Shown one piece after another: positions 46,361-58,816 of a stretch of DNA of 64,000 bases (position 1 is its first letter; each line of letters opens with the position of its first letter). The DNA is from Toxotes chatareus. Lineage: Eukaryota > Chordata > Actinopteri > Toxotidae. The stretch is taken from positions 62,001-126,000 of the forward strand of contig JAFBJY010000297.1 in the NCBI GenBank assembly GCA_016801885.1. The letters are read 5' to 3'. The translations under genes were made by a program, and so were the position numbers. The notes beneath the pieces were generated by a model. That model was not told the DNA's origin. It did not search any database and saw nothing but the letters and a program-made list of their open reading frames with translations.

Positions 46361-47440
46361 CAGCGCTGTGAGGATTCTATTCTTTGATTTCTCCAGCGCA
46401 TTCAACACCATTCAGCCTGTGCTTCTGAGGGACAAGCTGGTGCAGTCTGGAGTGGACTCACAGCTGGCAGAGTGGGTCCTGGACTACCTCACAAACAGGC
46501 CCCAGTTTGTGAGAGCTCGGGACTGTGTGTCTGACCCCCTGACCTGCAGTGTGGGTGTTCCCCAGGGCACGGTGCTTGCGCCCTTCCTCTTCACCCTCTA
46601 CACTGCAGACTTCAGACACAACACGGACGGCTGTGTCCTGCTCAAATTCTCTGATGACTCTGCTATCGTCGGCCTGATCAGCGACGACGATGATGCAGAG
46701 TACAGAGGAGTGACGCAGGACTTTGTGGACTGGTGTCGGCCAAACCACCTCCTCATCAACGCAGGGAAGACCAAGGAGATGGTGGTGGATTTCCGCAGAC
46801 ACCAGTCTGCCCCCTCACCGGTGAACATCCAGGGAATGGACATTGAGAGAGTGGACTCTTATAAGTACCTGGGTGTTCACCTAAACCACAAACTGGACTG
46901 GACTAACAACACAGACGCACTGTACAGGAAGGGGCAGAGCAGGCTTTACCTCCTGAGGAGACTGCTGTCTTTTGGTGTGCAGGGGACACTCCTAAAGACC
47001 TTCTATGACTCTGTGGTGGCGTCAGCCATCCAGTACAGTGTAGTCTGCTGGAGCAGCAGCATAACCGAGAAGGAGAGGAAGAAGCTGGACAAGGTCATCA
47101 GGAAGTCCAGCTCTGTCCTGGGCTGTCCTCTGGACTCAGTGCGTGAGAGGTCGGGGACAGAAGGGTCCTAGCAAAACTGTCATCTATGCTGGACCATGAG
47201 TCCCACCCCTGCAGGACGTCCTGTCAGCTCTGCAGAGCAGCTTCAGTGACAGACTGCTCCACCCTCGGTGTGTGAAGGAGAGATTTAGAAGATCTTTCCT
47301 TCCTGCTGCTGTCAGACTTTATAATGAGCATTGACACATGAACATGATAACAATTCCGGGCAACTATCAGTGAAATATCAGTGCAATATCAATGTGCAAA
47401 TTCAATTATTAGTGCAATATCAATGTGCAACATTAATCTT
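46361..47440 (+). mobile_element. L2-type LINE (1), 5'-truncated reverse transcriptase
   Basis: The coding frame 46,368-47,171 starts within RT at its first catalytic block (ILFFDFSSAFNTIQ) and continues through GVPQGTVLAPFLFTLYTADF, the FSDDSAIVG catalytic block (FSDD for FADD), the NAGKTKEMVVDF segment, and SYKYLGVHLNHKLDW. A frame change near 47,150 precedes the last part (SFSDRLLHPRCVKERFRRSF in another frame). The 3' untranslated region is interrupted by LINE 2 at 47,450 and resumes at 48,720. Confidence 0.8.
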
Positions 47441-47449
47441 CATCTCATA

Positions 47450-48719
47450 ACCAAAATGCTGCAGCGAGAGTACTGACTGGAATTAGCAAGAGAGATCACA
47501 TTACTCCTGTACTAACTTCTCTTCATTGGCTTCCTGTAAAATCCAGAATTGATTTTAAAATCCTTCTCCTTACATATAAGGCCCTCAATGGCCAGGCTCC
47601 TTCATATCTCAAAGAGCTGATAGTACCATATCATCCTAACAGATTGCTTCGTTCCCAGAATGCAGGTTTGCTTATGGTTCCCAAAATCTCTAAAAGTAGA
47701 ATGGGAGGCCGAGCCTTTAGTTATCAGGCCCCTCTCCTATGGAACCAACTGCCAGTTTGGGTTCGGGAAGCAGACACCCTCTCTAATTTTAAAACGAAGC
47801 TTAAAACCTTCTTGTTTGATAAAGCTTATAATTAGTTGTAGTTACAGTCCTAGTTATTTATTAAACTTATAGTTAGTCACAATTATCTCTATAGACACTG
47901 TTACAGTTAAGGATATAGCCCTTAGTAGGGCTGGCTCAGGCAACTGAATCATCCCCTAGTTATGCTGCTATAGGCCTAGGCTGCTGGGGACATCCCATGA
48001 TTTACTGCGCACTTCTTCTTCTTTCTCTTTCTCTCCTCAGACCCACTCTCAAATTTATTAGCCTTTATTACATGTCATTAACTCTGTGTCCTCTCTGTCC
48101 CGTAGTCCTGTGCTTGTTTCTCTCTGGTCTCTCTTTCTCTGTACCTTTCTGCAGGTACCTCTGGCTCTGGAGCTGCTTGTCCTATGGTCCTGGCTCCACC
48201 CACCTGCTGCTGTTTATTGTTTACAATGATCTATTTCTAACATGTTTAAATGTTCCGTTCTGCTACAGATAAATATTTGATTAATATTCTTTGCAAACTG
48301 TAATGTAAATAATTACCAGTCATGACAGCTTTTTGCCTCCGTGCTCTGTTTCATAATTCTAATCTGCTGAGCACACATTATCCAATAACTGTTCACTAAC
48401 TGTAATGTAAATGCTGACCCACATTGTCTGTATTATGCTGCATGTCTTTCTCCCCCTCTCCTCCATTCCTAGCTGTCCTATCTTCCTCCTTTTCCTCCTT
48501 TCACCCAGCCCGGCCATCGGCAGGAGGGTCCCCCATCTGAGCCAGGTTCTGCTCAAGGTTTCTTCCTGTTAAAAGGGAGTTTTCCTTGCCACTGTCGCCT
48601 TAAGTGCTTGCTCTGGGGTCAGGCTCTGGGTCTCTGTAAAGCGCTTTGAGACAATTTTGATTGTGGAAGGCGCTATATAAATAAAATTGAATTGAATTGA
48701 AAAATTGAATAACTATGCC
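47450..48719 (+). mobile_element. L2/CR1-type LINE (2) 3' end nested in LINE 1
   Basis: Begins with the extreme C-terminus of ORF2 (LTGISKRDHITPVLTSLHWL, PVWVREADTLSNFKTKLKTF, stop at 47,835). A ~870-bp 3' region follows, ending AAGCGCTTTGAGACAATTTT, GCGCTATATAAATAAAATTG and an (ATTGA)n tail. CATCTCATA flanks both sides (47,441-47,449 and 48,720-48,728), a candidate 9-bp target duplication. 5'-truncated, not active. Confidence 0.75.
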
Positions 48720-48938
48720 CATCTCATATTTATGTATGTACATACTACAGATCTTTCTTAGTTTTAGTTCTTAGTTATTCTGTTATTGGAATAGTGCCTA
48801 TCTAATCTTGTTCCGGCCATATTGGCCTCTTACTTATATTTACTTACTGTACTGTACCCCTGCTGTTGCTGAATGCAATTTCCCCACTGAGGGACTAATA
48901 AAGGATTTCTTATCTTTCTTATCTTATCTTATTATCAG
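48720..48938 (+). mobile_element. LINE (1) 3' end, resumed
   Basis: Sequence ending TTTCCCCACTGAGGGACTAA and (TCTTA)n, the usual 3' terminus of this LINE group. It completes the 3' region of the LINE at 46,361. Confidence 0.65.
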
Positions 48939-49127
48939 CAGCCAGAGGATTCACTGTAAAACATGAAAAACAGGGTGAAAACCAGGTATACACTGTAAAA
49001 ATGACAGATGAAGCTGAAAAGCTCTTTAAACATTTTTCAGACTTTTTAAACTTCACTGGTTTTTGTTTTAGTCAAATTTCAGCTGCTGGTTTTCACTCTC
49101 AACTTTTATTAGTCTTTTTATTTTAAG
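48939..49127. other. Short unassigned stretch between LINE pieces
   Basis: No gene. It resembles 46,125-46,260 (CACTGTAAAA motifs), which suggests the LINE pair sits inside an older local repeat. Confidence 0.4.
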
Positions 49128-49480
49128 TTGACATTTAAAATTCATAGAATCGAGGTTCTCTTACAAGATGGCGCTGCACGAGCAGCTGCTGGTTACGGCA
49201 GCTCTGCCCCATCTTTTCTTACTTGTAACCTTTTCTCTTGTCTTTTGGCGTGTGTTTGTTTTTTTCTTCAGTGTGGTCAAATCCTGGCGCAGTCGTGCAC
49301 TGATGGACACTACTTTTGTTACATTTGTATTTTACTTTTTTCCGAACTTTTTGGGTGCCAGTCGGGTGACTCCTTTGCTTTCACTCAGGATCAGCTGTTA
49401 GCTCTACGCAGCACTGCTGTTCTCTATGCCGAGAAACTGGAGATTCCTGCGGATATACAGAGGAAAAGAAGATCCTGAGA
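49128..49480 (+). mobile_element. LINE 5' fragment
   Basis: Plus-strand frame with a hydrophobic leader and FTQDQLLALRSTAVLYAEKL, matching the equivalent YTRDQLMALRNTAVL of the LINE 5' region at 42,900-43,080. It stops at 49,478, before any endonuclease. Confidence 0.55.
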
Positions 49481-50645
49481 GATTCAAGATTCAATACTTT
49501 ATTGCCAAACGACTAAGTTGTTAGGGATTTGTTTGGTGAGGTCAGTGCAATTACAAAAACATTCTTACTGTCATAAATCATAAATAATAAAGACACACCC
49601 ACTAACAGTAGCATGACAAAAGTAATGACAAAAGAACATATCTATAAGACCTAATAAAAGAAGTGCAAGTTCAAAATATAATAAAATAACTACAATACTA
49701 AAATAATAGTGCCAAGCCACAATAATCTATAAAACCTAATAAAAGAAGTGCAAATTCAAGTATTATAAAATGAAATAGCTAAGATACTAAAATACTAATA
49801 CTAACTCACAACAAAATAATAAAATAAAATATAAAACTAATAAAAACAAAACTAACTGGTTTAAAGTGCAAGTTCTAAAGTATTAAGAAGGCGGACAGCA
49901 CTGGGATATGTGCTGGTCTGGAATCTGGTTGTTCTAGTTCTAATGCTCCTCAAAGTTCAGAGAGTTAAAAAGACAGTTTGCTGGATGGGATGGGTCTGTT
50001 AAAATCTTGAGTCCTTTTCTCTTTCATCTGGTCTCATAGATTTCAGACAAAGATGTCACCTCTTGTCCCATGATGCTGGCTGCTGTGCACACTACACCGT
50101 TCAGCTGCCTTTTCTCCTCTGCAGTCAGACTTCCAAACCAGTGATGCCAAAAGTTAAAATGCTCTCCACAGACGCTCAATAAAAACACATCACCCCTGGG
50201 CCCGACACCCCACACTTTTTTAGTTGTTTCAGAAAATAGAGTCTTTGGTGAACTTTCTTCAGGGTGGCATGGCTGTTGTTTGTCCATTTTAAGTCCATGG
50301 AGACATTGATGCCACGAAATCTGTAGCTGTCCACCTGCTGCACTTGTGTATTGTTCATTAGTAGTGGCTGATGAGCCTCCCTCTGCTTACAGAAATCCAC
50401 CACAAGTTCCTTAGTTTTGCTCACATTCAGTTTCAGGTTATTTACATTGCACCAATCCACTAATGTTACAGTCTCTTGTCTATAGTTTCATTGTTGTCAG
50501 TGATTAAGCCCACCAATGTGGTATCATCAGCAAATTTGAACAGTGTCACAGATTGACAATGAGAAATCCAGTCATTTGTGTACAGTGAAAACAGGAGGGA
50601 GAGAGTACACAGCCCTGTGGGGCCCCATGCCAGTGGTCAAGGTAT
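49481..50645 (-). mobile_element. LINE (3) reverse transcriptase C-terminus and 3' region
   Basis: Minus strand. RT catalytic block LFKFADDTTLVGLI (about 50,520-50,560), then NNLKLNVSKTKELVVDF and SYRFRGINVSMDLKW (50,280-50,450), then a shifted frame GSLTAEEKRQLNGVVCTAAS (50,050-50,140). From 50,020 to 49,485 is an AT-rich 3' region ending in AATAAAGTATTGAATC on the minus strand. At least one frameshift; inactive. Confidence 0.7.
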
Positions 50646-51362
50646 TCGATACCCTGCTGTTGACTTTGACCTCTTTTTTTTTTTAACATATTTTCAAATG
50701 AACCTTTGCACTTTCTCTCTCTTATGTTTCACCTCCACCTCTGCCTCACCTGCAGTCTCTCTCTCTCTCTCTCTGACAGTCATGTGTTAGACACAAATAC
50801 TTAGACACACACTGATTGCTGAAAATATTTCTTACCAATGTGTGTCATATATTTTTCGTCAGTTATCAGTCGAGCATGTCATTAAAACAACAAGTGACCA
50901 TGGCAAATTCATTCAGCAGCCATAGTGGATTCCTGTTAAATCAGAGCATCAGCCTCATATTCTGGACTCCACTTTCCATGTAACTGAAACCCAGAGTAGT
51001 AAAAGTACAGAGGAGAGATGCACATCAGTATCAGCATGAACAGTAAAATCAGCTTGTTTTTGTAAAAGCTTCTTCTCTTGTTTCCTTTGTTTCCTACAAC
51101 AGTATATTTTTCAAGCATCATCTGTCATGTTCCTCCATTTCCCAGCTCCTCATCTGATGATATTCATTTGCTGGAAATACTTCTCAGTTACACAGTCTAT
51201 GTTTCCTCTATTTTAGTAACAGTGACACATTTGACACAACTGATATAAGGTGTTCACTCCAGTGTTTTAAAAGATTCAGAGGAGAAAAAAAAAAAAAAAT
51301 TCTCTTGTTTACCAACAACTTGTCTTTCTGTTTCATCTCATTTTTTTCCTGGTAACAACTGC

Positions 51363-51395
<33 letters not shown>

Positions 51396-51654
51396 CCAAA
51401 TTAACAAACAAATCATCTGAACAAAACATCCCACAAAAAAAACCTTCTAAACTAGACATTGACATGAGCTACCAGCATGTACTGACTTACTGAAAACCTT
51501 GGAGCTGATCTGGACTTTCCTGTGGTTTCCTCTTGTCCTTGTAACAGCAGTAGCTCCTCCTTCCTTGTCAATAATTGTGCAGAAATATCTGAGTGCTTCT
51601 TTCTTCCTAAATCATGAGCAAGTCCTGTCCAGTCCAACTGTTTCTGCAAGTCTT
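50646..51654. repeat. Intergenic with microsatellites
   Basis: (CT)n at about 50,755-50,775 and (TG)n at 51,365-51,392. No supported gene. Confidence 0.5.
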
Positions 51655-52358
51655 GGCGCGATTTGCTGAAAATGTGCAATTGCGATTATTGTGGACAATA
51701 TTGCGATTACGATTACTATATTATAAATGAATGGTGTCATGAGTCCACTTGCTTGAATATCAAGGACAACACATAGAATAATGAGACACAAAAAAATACA
51801 AAACCTTAAAATTATAGACTGTTTGTTCCAAATAACTTAATATCAAAAAAAAAAAAAAAAAAATTAAAATGTATCCGTGATTGTACGTTGTGGTTCTTTC
51901 GGGCGGTTTTTAGTTTTATCTTTCATGTTACTTGGTTGGGCTTTTATTTGCATGCACTCGTCGAATTTTTCTCTGTGTTGTCTCAAATGTTGATAGAGAT
52001 TGGTCGTATTACCTCGGGACGTAGCGACTTTAGCTTTGCAGGTTTTACACAGCACGTCTTGCTGTTCAGGGTCGTCATACCTGACTCCAAAGTATCGTCC
52101 TACAACATAAGTAGCATTTTTTTTCGCCACCAACTCTGCTTGTCCCTTGTGTTCCTCCTCAGCGTCCATGTCGGTCACTACTGTTTGCTGAAAACCGGGT
52201 AATCACGTGACCATACCTGCGGCTGCCCACAGCGTGTGGATGTGGCGTCAATTACTCCACAATGGTTTACATTTAATCGCAAATCGCAGACTTTTACGCG
52301 GTTACGTAATCGCACAGCGTGACATCACGATTGCGATTAGATTAATCGTGCAGCACTA
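51655..52358 (-). mobile_element. hAT remnant with BED zinc finger
   Basis: The right end reads CGATTAATCTAATCGCAATC-like in reverse and terminates CAGCACTA, a common fish hAT terminus; the left end is less clear. The minus-strand frame 51,864-52,178 encodes a BED finger (CKTCKAKVATSRGNTTNLYQ, HLRQH) and a basic tail, then stops. No catalytic domain, so a truncated, non-autonomous copy. Confidence 0.65.
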
Positions 52359-52960
52359 GTTTTTGCTCCTGTTTGACTTCTGAACTTGTCTCTGGCTGTG
52401 TGTCCACTTACTGCAGCCTGTGACATCAGACTGTAGAATGTTGATACATCAAAGGCATCAAAGGACAAACGTCTTTGAGCACCCGGAAAAGCGCTATATA
52501 AATTTGATGTATTATTATTATTATTATTATTAAACACGCTCACACACACGCTCACACACACACACACACACACGCACACTCACACACTCACACACACACA
52601 CACACATACATAGATGTTGCTTATTATTATTAAGAGTTACCTCATATGCTAAAAATGCAGAGTGTTTTACCACCAGAGCTGAAGTGAAATCAAGTTTCCT
52701 CAATGTCAAACTCAGCACATGTACCAATGATTTTCAGCAAGGTTTAACTGACACTACATCAATTCATGACACTCCATGCCATCAACATGAGCAGAGATGG
52801 AAACATCAAAGGCATCAAAGGACAAACACACACACACATACTGGTACTTATATCTTTGTGAGGACACTTGCTGACATAATGCATTCCCTAGCCCTTACCC
52901 TAACTCTAACCAAAACCCAATTCTAACCCTGAAACCAAGTCTTAACCCTCAAACAGCAAC
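52359..52960. repeat. Simple repeats and a short direct repeat
   Basis: Contains (TTA)n at 52,510-52,532, (CA)n at 52,535-52,610 and a 25-base direct repeat at 52,446-52,470 and 52,803-52,827. GCGCTATATAAATTTGATG at about 52,491 looks like a LINE or SINE 3' end. 52,885-52,945 has scattered CCCTAA-like units. Confidence 0.55.
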
Positions 52961-55180
52961 ATGAACACAGATGGAAACACTGCAGAGCTGCTTTGGATGG
53001 TTTAACAGGTAGAGATCATCAGATAATGGAATGACCTGATACCTTCATCTGTTTCCATAAACACATGGAGGAAATCTCCCAAACACAAACTTAACCACAA
53101 TGTGATTCACAGTTAACAAACACACTTGCATGTAAACTCTCACACCAGCATAAAAATAAGTCATTGTTTTAGGATCTGAAGAAGAAGATCCAGGATGAAG
53201 GAGATCAGGAGACAGGAGCCCCACAACAGAAGAGAGAGAAATAAAAGAAATACAATTAAAACACAAACTTACAAACAGATGAAGAATCACCTTAAAGTCA
53301 TTGTAGTAAACAAAGTTTTGTTTCTGGACCCAGACTGAGAAAATACCAGTAACTGAAAATAATGATGAAATAATGTTGGAGGAAAAAAATGCTTCCTCCT
53401 TCCATCCAGCCTGGTTATTTTACAGCTTCTACTCCCAGAACATGATGATATAGTGTCAGCTTTAACTTTCACCATCAGCTTCCTACTTGATTCAGGTGAC
53501 AGGTGTAACTGTTATCTCAGTGTGATGCAGAGAAGAGACCAACATACAGCAGGACTCTGTGGATTTAAGGTCTAACAGCACAAGATAAGTTGAACGAGAT
53601 CTAAAAGAAACATGAGTCAAAATGATTCTCTGTGCAGCAGCTGATCTGTTGCAGAAACAAGTGAATATCACTCCTCACTTTCAATAAAGAAGTGAAGACA
53701 GAAAATAATGTCTACTGCAAAGTCACAGGAAAACCAGAGTGTGAGGAAAGAGCACATTACTGTATTGATGAAAAACAAAGATCTGATGAACAAAAACTCT
53801 TCTCAAAGTTGGAATGTAGGTGGTGCAAAGCACAGAGAGCAGAGAGAGATGAAGAACCCTCTGAAACCAGTCCTGGAGTCCTTGAAGGAGGACTTATTAT
53901 GGACTGACAGGAGACAGAAAGACACTTTACACTTTACCGCAGCTATCGGCATCGGTCTTTTTTTTTTTTAATCCGACGGCCGATGAGAGATCGATTTTAA
54001 AACTAGGTTATTTTGGCTCTGTCTGCAGTCAAGACTCTGTCTCCAGCATTGTCCCGCCCACAGCACCATCTGATTGGTTACAAGCAGAGTTGATTGGCAC
54101 AGGAACAGCCATTCAGCAGTGAAAGCTGTGCATGCACAGTGCTCACGCACGGCGGAGAGAAGTTCTGGCGAGTGGAGAAGCTCCGGAGCGCAGATGTGTC
54201 ACAACTACTACTAACGTTACTGTGAGGCCTAATAACGTTTATATAAACAGAGCAGCAGCTCTGCTCGCTCGCAGTCCCTCCAGACGTGTCTGTTAATCAC
54301 TGGAAAAAGGCTGCTGATAATATCGATATGGAAATAGTCCGTGATAGTAGAAGTATGTGTATGTGAGTGAGAGAGAGAGTAAAAACCTAACGAACTCAAT
54401 TCAGTTCTATTGCAGGGAAGCACGTAGAAGTGAAGGCTGATTAGCTTTTAGCATAACGTTAGCTCACCGGTCCGCTTTCTCCTCCACTGGCTCCAGACGC
54501 TCAGCAGACTGTAGCAATGGGCAGGATGTGTGTTATGGTAGAGAACAGTGTGTGTTTGTGTGGAAGCTACATGAGAAACTCTACAACTCAGGACTACTAA
54601 TGTTTATTGTGGCTGCATCATAAAGCCTATATGAACTGCATGGTGTTCAGGGCTCAATAGTCTCTCCTATTGCTATTGTACTATGTTTTCAGCTATAGTA
54701 ACATTAATCATTAGTAGCCTAATGTAGCAGCTTAGTTTTGAATGACAGGGTCCACATGTTGTTAAAATATAACATTTACATAATAAAATCAACTACAGGC
54801 TTCACACATGCTGTAATGAATTAAGCATGATGAGTTGAACATATGTAAACATGTGGCCCCACTTTTAACTCTCTCTCTTTTTTCAAACCCTCATTGCAGA
54901 TGAATAGATTTCAGTGAAGTCTGCAATTTGTGAGAGCAAGAGAAGCCGTCTCACTGGAGAGCACGCTGAACAACTCTGCTTTTTGCACCACAATCTGAAA
55001 ATTTAATTTTAATTTATTTACTTTATAAAACTTCAGGAACCTATTTATTTATTTATTTATTTAAATTTTCAGTTAGCTTTATAAGAGATGCTACCGACCC
55101 TGGGAACGCCTCTGAACTTTTTGTTAGAATTTTAAAACTAAGATGTCTGTTGTCTAAGATAAAAAAAAAAAAAAAAAACC
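52961..55180. other. Intergenic, no supported gene
   Basis: Several 60-90-codon frames (for example 53,692-53,971 plus) have no recognisable domain. 53,938-53,995 (ATCGGCATCGG, poly-T, GGCCGATGAGAG) resembles the end of a DNA element. Confidence 0.4.
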
Positions 55181-55181
55181 T

Positions 55182-56149
55182 TTAACAGCTGCGAGCAATC
55201 TGACAGATGACATCCGATCCTCTGAAGTGACTGAGTGCTTGTGGTCTCCCAAACATGAACGGATTCACATCAGGCACATCACAGTTACGGCGAGTCTTGA
55301 CAAGTAACTCCATTGATGCCAGCATTTCAGGTGTGACGTCATACCCATGCTTGTTGAAGAGGTGTTCCCCTAATTTCAGTATGGTCTTTTCTTTGCGGAC
55401 GGCATTTATTATGTCATCTTTATTCATGCCAGGCACCAGTTTCCAAAATTGAGCATTCACACTGTCTGGGCATGGCTGAGCATATGCACAAAGGGCCTGG
55501 ATTCTAGTTCTTCCTGGCTTTAAAGCTTTGACTTTCTTCTGTAGTTGACATCTCTGCATGTCCCTCCATAGTGATTTCTTCTTGAGGTAAGCCTCACAGT
55601 TCACACAGTGCATGTAATCACTGGCTTTTACAGGGTTCTTGGATTGTTGACAGGGTATTACCAGTCCTTTTCCATCTTTAATCACCTGATTATTGTGGGA
55701 ACGGGTTCCTCTATTTCTCAATTAAACCAAACTGTATTCTTCGCTCCTTAGATCCCTTAGGAAATATAATTGCTGTTACCACTTCTGGTTTATCTTTGTG
55801 TTTTGATTCCAAATGGCGTGCCATTTTGCTGAATGGCTTAGAGTAAAGAAATAGCGTCATGACCATCCCATCCGAACTATGAGGTGAAGACAATTCTCCA
55901 GCATGATTTCCAGACAGGGAACTAGAACATGTTAAACGTCTTCTCTTGTGAGTGGACACTTAATGCCTGGGAGTTATCCAGAGATGTTTTCTGTACCTTT
56001 TTCTTCTTACCCCTGTACTGTTTGCCATCTGCTGAACTGCCGCCTTCAGCTGAACTGTCACTTTCTGTTTCCTCCACAGATTGAGGAACATACTCATCTT
56101 CGCTGATATCAGAACTTGACAGAGAGTCTTCTGTCGTGCATCCTTCCAT
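55182..56149 (-). pseudogene. Broken Crypton-like (tyrosine-recombinase family) gene
   Basis: Three overlapping minus-strand frames appear to be one former protein: an acidic N-terminus (SSSDISEDEYVPQSVEE, from 56,149), then KPFSKMARHLESKHKDKPEV (zinc-finger-like), then MHCVNCEAYLKKKSLWRDMQ and a region LCAYAQPCPDSVNAQFWKLV. It ends LLVKTRRNCDVPD and ALSHFRGSDVICQIA, which resembles the C-terminal recombinase block of a multicopy fish family I associate with Crypton transposons. LGEHLFNKHG joins PEMLASMELLVKTR directly, where the family normally has several hundred residues. Two frameshifts and a stop at 55,182 make it inactive. The family assignment is from memory of motifs and is moderate. 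Confidence 0.45.
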
Positions 56150-57108
56150 TTGCGTGTTCGGCTAGAAAAAAGCTAAGAGTTAGATTTTTTAAGTCTTCAT
56201 TCTTAAGTATTTTGTAAAAAGTGTTTTATGATCAGAATTGTTAAGTAAAAGCAACAGATGAAAATTTTTGGAAGACATTTTTCATGCTTGACTCCAGTGA
56301 AACATTCACCGTGTGCATACTTTGCACACCATTAATTGCCATGCACTCAACTACTGTATATAGTTTAGTATAACCAGTAGCAGCACTAAAGCTTGTAGTA
56401 TTAGCTGGAATTGGGATTGAAAATACCAGCCTTGTGGTTGTGTGCACTTCCATTCATTTCAATTAAAGTTTTTAAACAGCTTAATACTGCAGTATGAGGT
56501 AGACAAAGGCTGAATAAAAGTATGTGCCAATAAAGCCCTTAACATTTTCACATTCTGGTAACATACAGAAATGGAATAAGTTTAAGTAATACAACTAAAA
56601 TCCTCTATGCCCTCTAAAATGTTAATCTTCTCCTCTGCAAATTAGTGCGGTCCCATTTGCACTCCACGTGCAGCAGGAGGACACAGAGAGAAACTCAGGG
56701 TTTGCTGAAGAAAACCTAGCATTGCAGGTTACTTTCACAGAGAAAATTATCATATTAAAGTCAGCTCAGTTTCTGGGACAGATGAGTCTCTCTCATCTCA
56801 GGGTTAACATACTGAGGATTTTCTATGAACCCCCTTTCTGAAACAGTGCAGGTCAGCACCACATTGGAGGTAGTGCCAGCAGTGTAGCTGCAAATGACAG
56901 AATTCCAACTAATGCAATTACTGTAATGGTATTGTTCAATGCAAGTTACACATTTGTCAAGATGGCGAAAATGTTGCTGTTATTTTGTATTCACTGTGCT
57001 CTCTGTGCAGGAAAATTGTGGTGTTTTACAATTACACTGTGATGGAGTGGGTTCAAGGATAAAGGTACTGTCACTGGGGTACTGGTCTACTTCCTGAAAA
57101 ACAAGCAT
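56150..57108. other. Intergenic, no supported gene
   Basis: No domain in any frame. The left TSD of the SINE (AAAAACAAGCAT) is at 57,097-57,108. Confidence 0.5.
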
Positions 57109-57306
57109 GTCATGTCATCATCTGCCGCTTATCTGGGTCCAGGCCCAGGTCGCAGGGGCAGCCCCCCAATTCACAATGCACCGAAGGCCTGTGGCACCTC
57201 CACAGGTGGTGAGCCCATGGGAGGTGGTGCCCCCCAGAGTGGGATTCAAACCCACGACCCTGAGAGGTTGAGTCTCATGCTCTACCAACTGAGCTAACCA
57301 GGCGGC
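57109..57306 (-). mobile_element. tRNA-derived SINE with exact 12-bp target duplications
   Basis: The minus strand begins with a tRNA-like head: TTAGCTCAGTTGGTAGAGCA (A box) and GTGGGTTTGAATCCCAC (B box), best compared with tRNA-Lys but with a mutated anticodon loop (CTCAACC). A non-tRNA body and a short GATGAC-type tail follow. AAAAACAAGCAT flanks both sides exactly (57,097-57,108 and 57,307-57,318), which fixes the boundaries at 198 bp. Confidence 0.85.
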
Positions 57307-57318
57307 AAAAACAAGCAT

Positions 57319-58749
57319 CAAAAAGTATTTTTTTCTAACAGTGACAGTATCTGAAGAGCACTCGAAATGAAAAACAATACAGATCTGCAAAGACTGGGAT
57401 TGTGGAGTTGCATGCAACAGTATCACACTTGTTCCTTTGACTGTTGCCCCACTGAAAAGAGGGTCATAAATCAGAGGAAGCTCCAGTATTTCAACTGTTA
57501 ATGTTCATTGCTGGTGTTCAAGTAAAACATCAGGGTGTGCATGCTCACACATGCAGTCATTATAAGCACACAAGTCCCTGTGAAATAGAATTTTGTGGAA
57601 GTGTGAAATGCCATTTCACAAGAGGGTTTTATTTCTTTTTTCCTTAAATTTCCAAATGAAGCTCATTTTGAACACTGAGTAATTCACAGTGGGACTTTGT
57701 GTCCTCTTTGCTTCTTAAAGGCAGAAACAATATTGTCAACAATATTGTAATGTGAGAACTCACATCTGTTCAGTTAATGTGGTACTTTAGGCAACACTTC
57801 AGTGTCTACTTTACCTGTTAACCCTTGTGTTCACAGCCATGTTAACAATAAATATGCTGCTAACTTTGAACAAGTATTTATTGGTCACTCTTTAAATAGT
57901 TTGACAGCAACATGAATTTCCCTGTTTTATAAAAAGCTAATTATTTTCTCACTGAAGCAATAATTGTGTGTTTATTCAATAAGAGTATCTGTGTTTGTTG
58001 AAGGTAGAAACACATGGCACTGATGGAAGAATCTCGTTGTTAGCCTCATATGAATATCATAATTAGGTGAAGAAGAAGATCCCAACTGGCAGAAATCTTG
58101 TCTAAATTTGTAAAGTCAACAACGGTAGTTTCAAGTTGGGAAAATTCAAATATCCCTTCCATTATCTTGCCTTGATAATTTGTGTTTTCTCAATATTTGT
58201 GTTTCACTTGTTACACAGTTCACTTGTTTCCTCATGCTTCTACTTAGTTCCTGTTCATGTTTTACTGGCAACAGGAATTGTCATGTTTTATACTTTGATG
58301 TACTCGTCCTAGCAGGTTGATCAGATCCATTTAAACACTAGGACAGAAAAGCACCTTGATTATTCTACATTGTGAAGCTTGTCTGAAGTCACAGTGACAG
58401 GGAGGCCCAGCCCCATTATGGTCTATCTGCACACGTCTGCCTTCATTCCAGATACAAATATGAAACTGGTGGAAACAGTAAGTGACATTTATCCACATTA
58501 ATGTGAAGCCTGAACATCTGTGTTGAAGACATCACTGTTGAAATGGAGAATTTAGTTCCATTGGAGCTCAGCTGATTCAACTGATCAATAATCAATAATA
58601 ATGAAAACATCAAACAGCAGCAGAGTGTGTGTGTGTTCACACTGGGAGTCACGAGGTTTCATGTCTTAATAACACTTCAGCATGTGAACTTCAGTCTGAA
58701 TGAGACTCAGTCCAACCTGTCACACTGCATATTTGGATAATGAAGAGAC

Positions 58750-58798
<49 letters not shown>

Positions 58799-58816
58799 CT
58801 CTGGGCAAAGCCTTGG
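57319..58816. other. Intergenic, with (CA)n
   Basis: No supported gene. (CA)n at 58,752-58,796. Confidence 0.5.

Noticed and set aside
52885..52945. CCCTAA-like units suggesting a telomere tract
   Set aside because: Units are irregular and few, and they sit within a common fish dispersed sequence next to (CA)n.
53692..53971. Overlapping 71- and 87-codon plus-strand frames
   Set aside because: Charged, low-complexity products without domain similarity; no supporting splice structure.
57240..57306. A tRNA gene on the minus strand
   Set aside because: The acceptor stem does not pair, the anticodon loop is altered, and a SINE body with target duplications follows.
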